From Terriglobia bacterium (GTDB lineage Bacteria; Acidobacteriota; Terriglobia; Bryobacterales; Bryobacteraceae), in the NCBI GenBank assembly GCA_020073345.1, contig JAIQFI010000047.1, forward strand, positions 1 through 46,446: a stretch of DNA of 46,446 nt, read 5' to 3'. Below the pieces are notes generated by a model. It was not told where the DNA came from. It saw only the letters and a program-made list of their open reading frames with translations, and searched no databases. This document shows positions 9,284-17,571 of the stretch, one piece after another. Both the position numbers and the translations under genes were made by a program. Within the stretch, counting starts at the first letter, position 1. Every line of letters starts with the position of its first letter.

Positions 9284-10228
9284 ATGGAAATGCTCGAGCA
9301 ACATCTCTGGCATGAACTTCCGCCCCATACGGGCAGTTACGCTAAAATCTCCCAGAAAGAAAACGTAGACACCGCGGTAATCTTTGTACATGGCTGGAAT
9401 GGCGGGGCGGACAAAACCTGGTACAACTTTCAAGGTCTGGTGGATTCGTCAGAGCGGTGCGAGCATTGGGAAAAGTGCGATCTCTTCTTTTTTGAGTACG
9501 AGAGCGTCTGGAATCATATCGCAACCAGCTCCGGTGGGCTTTGGGACTTCTTAGAAGGTATTTATCCGGAGCCTAAGGACGACTGGTTTGCCGCGAACTT
9601 TGCAGAAATTGGAATCCCCGAGCTGGCCTTGGAAGCTGATTTGTCCGCTCTGCCGTGCGCACGGCACTACACAAACCTGGTCCTTGTCGGTCACTCGGAA
9701 GGAGGAGTGGTCATCCGGAAGATGCTGCTGGATATTATACAGACGGGCGTGGGCATGCCAAAACGCGCGGCTGCAGGAAGGCTGGCTGAATCACAGCAGG
9801 ACTCGAGTATCGAATTCGCGCCCAGCGCGCCAAATCCCAGTCTCCAGTTCCCGGCGACCGTTGAATTGAGACTGTTCGCTCCTGCGTTATTTGGTTATCG
9901 GCCTTCCGGAGGACCGGGATTGGTGGCGACTTCGCCAGGAGTCGGAGACCTCTTGCACTGGAGCTTGAACGCCTCACCCGCCTATCAGGACCTGAAGGAC
10001 CCCACCAAGCTGTTGGAGCCATTGCAGGCGGAGACGGAGAAACTTGCACCCGAAAATCCGATGCTCCGCGCCCGAATCACCTGGGCCATTGACGAGCATA
10101 TAGTAGCCATCGGCCCGGGGCGGTATACCATCGATCACCAAGCGAAAGACGCCCCTGGGAGAACGCATTCATCCGTTTGTAAGCCGACGCAGCACTACCT
10201 GGATCCTCTGGAATTCTGTGAACTATGA
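9284..10228 (+). CDS. Alpha/beta hydrolase (esterase/lipase fold), unknown substrate
   Basis: 314 residues. Residues 31-41 (AVIFVHGWNGG) form the oxyanion-hole strand, and the nucleophile elbow GHSEGG places the catalytic Ser at about residue 138. The sequence resembles intracellular hydrolases of the DUF676/SERAC1 type rather than secreted lipases; there is no signal peptide. A late DEHIVAIGPGRYTIDHQ segment can supply the catalytic Asp and His. The gene overlaps the next gene in an ATGA, so the two products are probably made together. Base composition is visibly less GC-rich than in the flanking reductase and heme genes, suggesting acquisition by transfer. The role is unknown; a stress, defence or toxin-like function is only a guess. 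Confidence 0.7.
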   Translation: MEMLEQHLWHELPPHTGSYAKISQKENVDTAVIFVHGWNGGADKTWYNFQGLVDSSERCEHWEKCDLFFFEYESVWNHIATSSGGLWDFLEGIYPEPKDDWFAANFAEIGIPELALEADLSALPCARHYTNLVLVGHSEGGVVIRKMLLDIIQTGVGMPKRAAAGRLAESQQDSSIEFAPSAPNPSLQFPATVELRLFAPALFGYRPSGGPGLVATSPGVGDLLHWSLNASPAYQDLKDPTKLLEPLQAETEKLAPENPMLRARITWAIDEHIVAIGPGRYTIDHQAKDAPGRTHSSVCKPTQHYLDPLEFCEL

Positions 10229-11097
10229 CACGGCGGGATGAAACCTCGTTAGTCAGGCTCTTTCAGTTCGCAAAAATCCGCATGTTGCCCGGGGTCCAAG
10301 ACGTGGAACGCCAAGACATCCGGTGGCTCCACTGGTATCGACTGGGCGAACTGCTGGAGGCGGTCTGGTGGCTCATTCTAGGAGTGGAACAGACCTATTT
10401 CCCCAGAGATGAAGCCGTCGTTTTATGGAACCGCTACGCCAGTATCATCAAGACTGAATTCAACCAGTACCAAAACTCGGGCCTCGAATTCTTTCCTCCT
10501 GCGTTGAGCTATGAGTTTAGCCAGCGTTTATTGTCCGGACCGCCTTTTAACCCGTCGGCCGGCGCCGACTATGACGTTAGAGCCCGCGCTAGGCACATTT
10601 TCGAGCAAGGGTTAATGCTATCCAATAGTTTTTTCAGGGATCAAACTGCCAGGCGATGCGCCGCAACCCTTCGGTTTCTGCCATCCGATCAGTGGAATCG
10701 GGTTAGTGGTAGCAACCCAACCGTTGACCAGGTTACCGGCGTTTTGAGGGGAGTGGAAACAGAGAGCGAGGCGATCAACTACGAGGCGATCGTGGCCGGC
10801 TTCTCTAGGATTTTGGAGCACATGGCAGCCTCCGAAGAACAGTTTCTCTACGCGACGGAGCAGATGGACAGGGCGTTCTGTGACCGGCTCGGTCAAATCG
10901 AGGCGTGGCGCCTCGATTTTCGTAACGAGAGCTTTTCGCTACGATTCGACCGAACCACAATGGCATGGTCAGCCCTCAGCGGATCGGCAGGTACGCCGGA
11001 GCTGTTGGAAACAGTCCGCCGGCTCAAGGAAAGCTGGATAAAGAATCATCCAGTTTCCCTGCATCTGGTAGCCACCCCCGGCTCAACTCCGCCGTGA
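10225..11097 (+). CDS. Hypothetical protein coupled to the alpha/beta hydrolase
   Basis: 290 residues, not recognised. The sequence is mainly alpha-helical and rich in aromatic residues and Arg, with no signal peptide, no membrane segment and no obvious catalytic motif. Residues ~28-60 (DIRWLHWYRLGELLEAVWWLI) form a strongly amphipathic or partly buried helix pair. It starts inside the stop codon of the hydrolase gene (ATGA), and its low GC content matches the hydrolase and not the neighbours. It is likely a dedicated partner such as a regulator, inhibitor or specificity subunit. The last 15 bases overlap the convergent AAA+ gene. Confidence 0.55.
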   Translation: MTRRDETSLVRLFQFAKIRMLPGVQDVERQDIRWLHWYRLGELLEAVWWLILGVEQTYFPRDEAVVLWNRYASIIKTEFNQYQNSGLEFFPPALSYEFSQRLLSGPPFNPSAGADYDVRARARHIFEQGLMLSNSFFRDQTARRCAATLRFLPSDQWNRVSGSNPTVDQVTGVLRGVETESEAINYEAIVAGFSRILEHMAASEEQFLYATEQMDRAFCDRLGQIEAWRLDFRNESFSLRFDRTTMAWSALSGSAGTPELLETVRRLKESWIKNHPVSLHLVATPGSTPP

Positions 11098-12264
11098 GCT
11101 CTTTGCTGTCTGCGTACGCGTTGGTTCCACTGTTGCGGCTGTGGAGAAGGCAGACAGCGGCAATGTGATCGAGGTATCCACTAGGCGAGCCATGTCCGCA
11201 ACCGGCAAGCCTTCGGCTTCGCGAGCGAAGCTCAAGGCCTTCTGGCCGTCGTCGAACTCGACGCGGACCCAGTCGCCGCCTCGCACCTGGTCGGTAGCGA
11301 TCAGGTTGGACATGGGCTGGACGAGAAGCCGCTCGATGGCGCGCTTCAAGTGCCGTGCCCCGTACTTCATGTCCGTTCCTTCGGTCAGTAGGTAATCTTT
11401 ACTGTCATCGGACAGCGTGAAGACGAACGCCCGGTCGGACGGCGCATTGAAGATCCGCTGCTGAACCAGGTTCAACTCGATCTCCAGGATCCGCTTCAAC
11501 TGCTCGGTTCCCAGCGGCTGGAAGGTGACGATCTTGTCCAGACGGTTCATGAATTCCGGTGTGAACTTGCGCTTGGCGGCTTCCATGCCGCTGCGCGCCA
11601 GCTTACCGGACATCTTCTCGTCGGCGACGCCAGCCATCGTATTGGCGTTCACTTCGCCCACATTGAAGCCCAGCTTGGGGCTCATAATGTTGCTCATTTC
11701 AGACGCGCCCAGGTTGCTGGTCATGAAGATCATGGCCCGCGAGAAATCCACCTTGCGGTTGTCGCCCAGCGTGAGCGTCGCTTTATCAAGGATGCCCAAC
11801 AACAGGTTCCACAGGGCGTCGGACGCCTTCTCGATTTCGTCAAAGAGAACGAAGCTGAGCTTGATGTTCTCAGTGTGATGCTGGTTGAGCACTTCCTGCG
11901 AAAGCAGCGGATGCGTCTCGCGATGTCCCAGGTATCCGGGAGGCGATCCGATCAGCTTGGCGATCTCATGGCTGTGCTGAAACTCCGCACAGTCGATTTT
12001 GATGACGGAACGCGGATTCTTCAACAACACCTCGGCGGTAGCCTCGACGATCCGGGTCTTGCCCGAACCGGTCGGACCGAGGAACAGGAAATTCCCGATG
12101 GGCCGTCCGGGAGGGTTCATCCCGGTGAGGTGCATCTGGTAGATGTTCACAATCTGCTGAATTGCCTCGTCCTGCCCGATGATCATTCGACGGAGTCCGG
12201 TCTCCAGTTGCGTCGCGTCTCTTCCGGTTTTGCCGGGATCCAACGGTATGTTAAGCCGTACCAT
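11083..12264 (-). CDS. ClpB-D2-like single AAA+ ATPase
   Basis: 393 residues from the ATG at 12264, chosen because GGTGGAGAAG stands directly before it; an in-frame extension to 12318 lacks support. Walker A GPTGSGKT is at about residues 63-70, Walker B is VLFDEIEKA, sensor 1 is FMTSNLGASE, and the C-terminal small domain (FMNRLDKIVTFQPL, then GARHLKRAIERL) resembles the second ATPase ring of ClpA/ClpB. The Clp N-domain, first AAA ring and middle domain are absent, as is a ClpX zinc finger, and I see no clear IGF/IGL-type ClpP-binding loop. It may be a stand-alone unfoldase or remodelling ATPase. No protease gene is nearby. Confidence 0.8.
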   Translation of the reverse strand: MVRLNIPLDPGKTGRDATQLETGLRRMIIGQDEAIQQIVNIYQMHLTGMNPPGRPIGNFLFLGPTGSGKTRIVEATAEVLLKNPRSVIKIDCAEFQHSHEIAKLIGSPPGYLGHRETHPLLSQEVLNQHHTENIKLSFVLFDEIEKASDALWNLLLGILDKATLTLGDNRKVDFSRAMIFMTSNLGASEMSNIMSPKLGFNVGEVNANTMAGVADEKMSGKLARSGMEAAKRKFTPEFMNRLDKIVTFQPLGTEQLKRILEIELNLVQQRIFNAPSDRAFVFTLSDDSKDYLLTEGTDMKYGARHLKRAIERLLVQPMSNLIATDQVRGGDWVRVEFDDGQKALSFAREAEGLPVADMARLVDTSITLPLSAFSTAATVEPTRTQTAKSSRRS

Positions 12265-12401
12265 CTTCTCCACCGCCTTTCGCCTTGGGGGGCTGTCTGC
12301 CTTAGCTCCCCCCGCCACAAATTCTCAGGCAACCCAAGTGCCATTTATAAGATGCTCCCGGTCGGGTTAGGATTCTTCAGCACTTTCTATGGTTTCCTTA
12401 A

Positions 12402-13121
12402 TCAACTCTTGGGCCTAGCCGGGCGAACTTCCACCCTGCTAACCAGCGTCCGTGGGGGTAACATGAGCAGCAGTTGGACTATTCTGGCCACGTCTTCGGG
12501 CCAGATTTTCCAATTTGCCCCTTCTCCAGAAGGTCGGCCGCTAAATTCCGTGGCCACGCTTCCCGGCATAACGTAACTGACCCTCACGTTCTCGCTCCTC
12601 ACGTCCTGCATCATCGCTTCCGTAAAACCTGTCAATCCAAACTTCGAAGCGTTATATGCGGCACCGCCGGCAAATGCATTCGCGCCAGCCATGCTACCTA
12701 TATTGACGATGTATCCACCGTTCGTTGTTCCAAACCTGAACAAAGCTTCACGGCTGCAGTAGAACGCGCCGTACAGATTTGTCTCCAGCGTATGCTTCCA
12801 CTCATCGAGCGAAAGTTCGCGAACGTGGCGAAATATTCCGATGCCGGCGTTGTTGACCAGCACATCGAGCCCGCCCAACTCGGCGTCGACGAACCGAAAC
12901 AACTCGGCAACCTGTTCATGGTTTCTAACATCGGCAGCTTTCCCCTTGACTTTACCGGCTGTCTCCGCCGCCAGCTCCGCTACGGCGCGATCGACGGTTT
13001 CTTGCCGCTGACCACAAATTGCCACCGCAGCGCCTTCCAGTAACAACATCTTCGCGATGGCTCTTCCTATTCCGCGCGTACCGCCGGTAACCAAACAAAC
13101 CTGCTGACTGAGTGGTTTCAT
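12402..13121 (-). CDS. Short-chain dehydrogenase/reductase (SDR)
   Basis: 239 residues from the ATG at 13121 (MKPLSQQVCLVTGG). The ATG at 13133 is an equally plausible start, and the longer frame to 13199 is unlikely. Classical SDR features: cofactor loop TGGTRGIG, NNAG motif, Ser of NIGSMAG and the catalytic YNASK. Length and motifs fit an NAD(P)-dependent 3-oxoacyl-ACP reductase-like oxidoreductase, but SDR substrate cannot be read from sequence. The C-terminus PRTLVSRVEVRPARPKS is typical of this group. The gene stands alone on the minus strand between the AAA+ gene and the divergent RRM gene. Confidence 0.85.
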   Translation of the reverse strand: MKPLSQQVCLVTGGTRGIGRAIAKMLLLEGAAVAICGQRQETVDRAVAELAAETAGKVKGKAADVRNHEQVAELFRFVDAELGGLDVLVNNAGIGIFRHVRELSLDEWKHTLETNLYGAFYCSREALFRFGTTNGGYIVNIGSMAGANAFAGGAAYNASKFGLTGFTEAMMQDVRSENVRVSYVMPGSVATEFSGRPSGEGANWKIWPEDVARIVQLLLMLPPRTLVSRVEVRPARPKS

Positions 13122-13341
13122 GAAATCCAGCATAGACCGCGTGGAGGGGATGACAGCGGTTAGCGGGGAGTGGATGCCCGCAAGTGGGGGGAGACGCAAA
13201 CGGGCACGAACTGTAGGGGTGCTAAACTAAAGGTGTAATTTGACAGTCCCCTTCGCGGCACCTTTCGATAGTCCGGCCAACCGCCCTTATCCGATCCTGT
13301 CCCGATTCGTTGCTCTGCCAATTTTCAGAAGGAATCTAAAG

Positions 13342-13659
13342 ATGAAGAATATTTTTGTGGGAAACCTCAGCTACAACGTTTCCGAAAACGAGCTGCGGTC
13401 GGTGTTTGAGGAATACGGTGCGGTCGACCGGGTCAGTGTCGTAACCGATCGTGATACCGGACAGCAGAAGGGCTTCGCCTTTGTCGAGATGAGCGTCGAT
13501 GCCGAGGGGGACCGCGCCATCGAGTCGCTCAGTGGCCGGGAGATGAATGGGCGAGCGCTGACCGTCAACGAAGCCCGCCCTAAAGCCGACCGCGGATCAG
13601 GCGGCGGTGGTGGCTATGGCGGCAATCGGGGTGGCGGTGGCCGCGGAAATCGTTACTAA
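13342..13659 (+). CDS. RRM-type RNA-binding protein with Gly-rich tail
   Basis: 105 residues from the ATG at 13342, preceded by an AAGGAATC ribosome binding site. The domain shows RNP2 (IFVGNLSY, residues 3-10) and RNP1 (KGFAFVEM, residues ~42-49), followed by a Gly/Arg-rich tail with GGGGGYGGNRGGGG. Such single-RRM proteins in bacteria are often cold-shock RNA chaperones. A TTGACA box at 13240-13245 lies about 96 bases upstream and could be a -35 element, although no clear -10 follows; a long leader would fit cold regulation (inference). infA follows 16 bases downstream, so the two may share a transcript. Confidence 0.9.
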   Translation: MKNIFVGNLSYNVSENELRSVFEEYGAVDRVSVVTDRDTGQQKGFAFVEMSVDAEGDRAIESLSGREMNGRALTVNEARPKADRGSGGGGGYGGNRGGGGRGNRY

Positions 13660-13675
13660 AGAATAGAGGATAAAT

Positions 13676-13894
13676 TTGCCTAAAGAAGACTCCATAGAAG
13701 CGCTCGGAAAAGTAGTAGAAAAGTTCAAGGCGGGGATGTTTTCCATCGAGCTGGATGCCGGTATGACGGTTTTGGCTACGATGGCCGGCCGGCTCCGGCG
13801 CAACCGGATCAAGATCATGACCGGCGACCGCGTGTCGCTGGAACTCTCACCGTACGACCTGACGAGAGGCCGTATCACGTACCGGCACAAGTAA
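13676..13894 (+). CDS. infA: Translation initiation factor IF-1
   Basis: 72 residues, the normal length of IF-1, with the S1/OB-fold sequence: DSIEALGKVVEKFKAGMF, then GRLRRNRIKIMTGDRVSLELSPYDLTRGRITYRHK. IF-1 binds the A site of the 30S subunit during initiation. The start codon is TTG, preceded by GAGGAT. It follows the RRM gene closely, an uncommon setting since infA is usually in the ribosomal protein operon; it may be a second copy. The product ends in YRHK rather than the more common YRFK/YRYK. Confidence 0.92.
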   Translation: MPKEDSIEALGKVVEKFKAGMFSIELDAGMTVLATMAGRLRRNRIKIMTGDRVSLELSPYDLTRGRITYRHK

Positions 13895-13940
13895 AAGCCG
13901 CGGCGAACGGAATCAGGGCACGACAGCTTTGCTTGAGCCA

Positions 13941-16520
13941 TCATTTCCTTAGGTCGGCCTGCCAGTTCATCACGACCGTCATCGAAATCATTTCGGCTTC
14001 CCGCGCGCCTGCTAGCACCAGGAATCTTTGGCCGTCGGGGGCCACATCGTAAGCAAAGCCTGCGCCGCCAGGGATTCTGAATAGCGGGTTCGGAGATCCG
14101 AACTCCAGGGAATTTGCTCCCGGCCGAACTGCGACCGACATCATACTCCGGTCCGGCGCGAGGTAGAACAGCTCTTTCCCGTCTCTCCGCCAGCGAGCTT
14201 GGTCGCCACCTTTGACGGATACACGCGACTTGGCACCTCCGGCCGGGAAACTCTGGACATAGACTTCGTTCCGGCCGGATTCATCCGAGGAATAGGAGAT
14301 CCATCGTCCCTCCGGCGAGAACCTCGCCTCCGTTTCCGTGAAAGGCGTCTCTTGGAACGGAAACGGTTTGCGATCCCCAGTCATCGGCAAAATCCACAGA
14401 TCATAGGGAGTCGCAGAAGTAAGATCGTTTGATTGCTCCTTATACAACAAGTAGCGCCCATCGGAAGACCAATCTTCAGGATTCTGACTGCCGCTAGATT
14501 GAGTTAAACGCTCTGCTTGGCCGGCGCCGTTAGCACTCCGGACCCACAGGTTGGGAGAAGACGTCCCCGGCCCCAAATGGGCGATTTGTTCGCCGTTCGG
14601 AGACCAAACAGGGGAATCGCCGAGTCCGAGGGCGATTGGAATACCGCGCCCGAAGTCGATAAGCCATATCGCCCACGATCCGGATGGGTCCGTATGCCGG
14701 ACTGCGACTCGCTTGCCGTCCGGCGAGATGCGTGGTGAAACGTAGGAATCCGGTTGCCCTACCGTTCCTAATTCCTTGCCGTCGCGGCTGAACCATGTCA
14801 ATTGCGGTCTGCCGGCCGTTGCGGCATAAACAAGGGTTCCGTCCGTCGAGGCGGAAACCGCGGCGCGGCCAGGGCGATCTCCGGCCACCGACTCAGCCAC
14901 AGTAACGGCCTCTCCTGTCAGCCTCGACCCCGCCACATCGAGGGGCTGGGCCATCAAAGTCCCAGCTCGCGACCAGAGCAAATATCCGGATTGGTTATCG
15001 TGCCCCGGCGCATAGGCTCCGCCGGTGTTGGCTGCGATGAGCCGAATCTTTTCCTGTGGACGATCCATGGAGCCCAGATACAGTCCCTCATTAGCGGAAT
15101 CGCCGGTTCGGACGAAGAAAATGTAGTGACGCCCGTCGGGAAGAAACTCGGGCCAGCGGTGGGAGTTCTCTCGTTTCGTGCCGTCGAGGACGGTCAAGGG
15201 TTCAGGTGTTCCTCCTGAAGCCGGCACGCGCAGCAGCGGACCATCGTTCACTCCATTGAACAGAATGATCCCTTCTTGGTTCCAGGTTCCGCCACGTCCT
15301 GAAGCCACATCGCATATGGCTGTGGGCAGTCCGCTGGCAAGATCAATTCGTTTGAGCTTGCCCGAGGCAAAGAAACCCAGCGACTTGCTGTCCGGCGACC
15401 AGAAAGGCATGGCTGCGCCGTCGGTCCCCGGCAACTCACGGGTCTCCAGCGAGTTCAACATCCGAACGAAGAGCTTGTCGCCGGTGGACGAGTTTGCCAC
15501 AAAGGCCAGCACATTCCCGTCAGGCGAAATCGCCGCGCCATCCGGGCGGATCTGCGTGCCAGCTGAAGGTGCTACCTGTAGCCGAACCACGCGTCTATCT
15601 GAGCCAGGTGTACGATCACGTATGACGACCCAGCTCAGCGCCAAAACAACTGCTACCACGCTGGCTGCACCGATGCTCCAGTTCCAGCGTCGCGAGACTC
15701 GGGGTGACGGAACAAGGTGGCTTTTCGCTGTCCAGTCCAGCTCCGCTTTCAAGTCACGGGCGGACTGCCATCGGTCCTCGGGATCTTGTTCCAGACACCG
15801 AGCGGCTATATGCGCGAAGTGGATCGGGAGGCCATCCATCGACGCCGACTGACCGGCGACAACTCTTTTGCCCGTAGCCATCTCGTATAGGACCAGTCCC
15901 AACGAGAAAACATCCGTGCGCGCGTCGGCTACCTTTCCTTCCAGCTGTTCCGGAGCCATATAGGCTGGCGTGCCCATCACCGCATTGGTTTGGGTGAGTG
16001 ATTCGCCAGGTGCTTCTATCTTGGCCAGTCCGAAGTCCAGTACCTTGACCCCGGTCTTGGTAACCATGATGTTGGCGGGCTTCAGATCCCGATGAGTAAT
16101 GTTCTTAGAGTGGGCCGCGGCTAGCGCGTCTGCGATCTGTCCCCCGTAGCGCAGAACGTCCTCTATAGCCAGCCGCCCTTTGCGCAAGCGCGCCGAAAGC
16201 GCCTCGCCCTCGATGAGTTCCATCACCAAGTAGTTGGGACCCACGTCGTACAGCGTGCAAATATGCGGATGGTTGAGGGCCGAAATTGCCCGGGCTTCGC
16301 GTTCAAAGCGGTCGCTGAACTTTGCGTTCGAAACCTTGATCGCCACGGCGCGCCCTAGCCGCGTATCGCGCGCCCGGAACACTTGGCCCATGCCTCCAGC
16401 ACCTAACGGACTTTCGATGCGGTATGGACCAAGATGCGTGCCTGCACCGAACTGCGTCGCCGTACTGTCCTCAGGTACGGCGGTCAAGCTGTCGTCCGCG
16501 CCTCGGTCTTCGGGGTTCAT
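13941..16520 (-). CDS. Transmembrane Ser/Thr protein kinase with TolB-like beta-propeller
   Basis: 859 residues. The N-terminal Hanks-type kinase has the Gly loop LGAGGMGQVF (39-48), Lys62 in VAIKV, catalytic loop HRDLKPAN (143-150), DFG (162-164) and APE (189-191). One membrane helix is at about 282-300, so the kinase is cytoplasmic and the remainder periplasmic. Residues ~310-850 contain repeated SPDGxxxAF, WSPDSKSLGFF and FSPEGRWISYSSDESG units, a WD40/TolB-type propeller expected to bind a ligand or protein. This architecture is heavily expanded in Acidobacteria. No cognate substrate is evident nearby. The segment between GKRV and the RCLEQDPEDRWQSA motif is somewhat shorter than usual, but the catalytic residues are intact. 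Confidence 0.92.
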   Translation of the reverse strand: MNPEDRGADDSLTAVPEDSTATQFGAGTHLGPYRIESPLGAGGMGQVFRARDTRLGRAVAIKVSNAKFSDRFEREARAISALNHPHICTLYDVGPNYLVMELIEGEALSARLRKGRLAIEDVLRYGGQIADALAAAHSKNITHRDLKPANIMVTKTGVKVLDFGLAKIEAPGESLTQTNAVMGTPAYMAPEQLEGKVADARTDVFSLGLVLYEMATGKRVVAGQSASMDGLPIHFAHIAARCLEQDPEDRWQSARDLKAELDWTAKSHLVPSPRVSRRWNWSIGAASVVAVVLALSWVVIRDRTPGSDRRVVRLQVAPSAGTQIRPDGAAISPDGNVLAFVANSSTGDKLFVRMLNSLETRELPGTDGAAMPFWSPDSKSLGFFASGKLKRIDLASGLPTAICDVASGRGGTWNQEGIILFNGVNDGPLLRVPASGGTPEPLTVLDGTKRENSHRWPEFLPDGRHYIFFVRTGDSANEGLYLGSMDRPQEKIRLIAANTGGAYAPGHDNQSGYLLWSRAGTLMAQPLDVAGSRLTGEAVTVAESVAGDRPGRAAVSASTDGTLVYAATAGRPQLTWFSRDGKELGTVGQPDSYVSPRISPDGKRVAVRHTDPSGSWAIWLIDFGRGIPIALGLGDSPVWSPNGEQIAHLGPGTSSPNLWVRSANGAGQAERLTQSSGSQNPEDWSSDGRYLLYKEQSNDLTSATPYDLWILPMTGDRKPFPFQETPFTETEARFSPEGRWISYSSDESGRNEVYVQSFPAGGAKSRVSVKGGDQARWRRDGKELFYLAPDRSMMSVAVRPGANSLEFGSPNPLFRIPGGAGFAYDVAPDGQRFLVLAGAREAEMISMTVVMNWQADLRK

Positions 16521-16683
16521 TGTGCGCTCGCCAGCTTTGACAACGCGGGCCCATTGAACCTAAACAGGTACGCCGTTTTGGATCGAGCCATCGAATTTCC
16601 CTGATTTTACCCCAGACGCGCAGGTAAGTCTTGGCTCGCCATTCGGAACTGACTTACTGACGAACGCCCTGCCACCGGATGTA

Positions 16684-16695
16684 GTGTCCTGACAC
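16684..16695. promoter_or_regulatory. Palindrome upstream of the heme operon
   Basis: GTGTC-CT-GACAC (16684-16695) is a perfect 5+5 palindrome in the 250-base region between the kinase and hemX genes. It is flanked by a direct repeat CACCGGAT (16673-16680 and 16716-16723). It lies about 75 bases ahead of hemX and could be an operator of the heme operon. No regulator is known for it. Confidence 0.3.
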
Positions 16696-16770
16696 CTGCG
16701 TTCAAGGACACAACCCACCGGATCATTCGCAATCCGTTCCCCGTCGTAGAATCGTAAGTGAAGGAACAGG

Positions 16771-17571
16771 ATGGAATCCAGCGTTTTCTGGCTACGAGTC
16801 GCCGCGTGTCTATATGCAGTCGGGCTCCTGCACTCGATCCTGGTCCTGGTGCGCCATGGCCAGAGCATCTTTCCGCTGGCGCGGGCGGCGTTTCGTATCG
16901 GGGTCGTACTCCACGGCGTGGCGATCTTAGAGCGGCTGATGTTCGGAGACGGATACCAGACCCTCAGCGTGTGCGCGTTCCTGATTGCCGTCGTGTTCCT
17001 GACTGTGGAATGGCGATATAGCTTCACAGGCATTTCCGTGGCTCTGTTTCCGCTGGTCTTCGGCATGACGCTGATCCCGGCGATGGAACGCGCTCCCGGA
17101 CCCGGAGCGAACGAACCGATGGGTCAAATCTGGCTGGGGGTCCACATCCTTCTGGTGCTGGCCGGATACGCCGCTCTATCGCTCACGGCCGTGGCCGCCT
17201 TCGCCTACCTGATCCAGGAGCGCAGGCTCAAGCGCAAACAGGCCAGCTCGCTGCTGGAACGCCTGCCGCCGCTGGCCACGCTCGACAACCTGATCGGCAA
17301 ATCGCTGGGCTTGGGATTTGCGTTCCTGACGCTGGGCCTGGTGTTCGGAATCATGTGGGCCGTGATGTACTCGCCCGGCACCAGCTGGATCGGCGACGCC
17401 CGCATCACGATATCGCTGCTGACCTGGGCGCTGCTGCTGGTGACGATGATCCTGCGATCTTCCGCGGGTTGGCGCGGACGCAAGGCTGCCGTCATGGCGC
17501 TGGCTGTGCTGGGATGTTCGGCGCTGACCTGGGCGGCACACGCCGGCTTGAGGGCCACTCTGTTCCCATGA
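16771..17571 (+). CDS. hemX: HemX/CcsA-like cytochrome c assembly family membrane protein
   Basis: 266 residues with about eight predicted membrane helices. The FGIMWAVMYSPGTSW segment (about residues 195-209) occupies the place of the tryptophan-rich heme-handling motif of CcsA/HemX proteins. As first gene of a cluster with hemA directly behind it, it matches HemX, which in Bacillus lowers HemA (glutamyl-tRNA reductase) levels; its molecular role there is not settled. The ATG has a good AAGGAACAGG ribosome binding site. The stop overlaps the hemA start (ATGA). A role in cytochrome c maturation is the alternative, but no ccsB/resB partner is present. Confidence 0.75.
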   Translation: MESSVFWLRVAACLYAVGLLHSILVLVRHGQSIFPLARAAFRIGVVLHGVAILERLMFGDGYQTLSVCAFLIAVVFLTVEWRYSFTGISVALFPLVFGMTLIPAMERAPGPGANEPMGQIWLGVHILLVLAGYAALSLTAVAAFAYLIQERRLKRKQASSLLERLPPLATLDNLIGKSLGLGFAFLTLGLVFGIMWAVMYSPGTSWIGDARITISLLTWALLLVTMILRSSAGWRGRKAAVMALAVLGCSALTWAAHAGLRATLFP

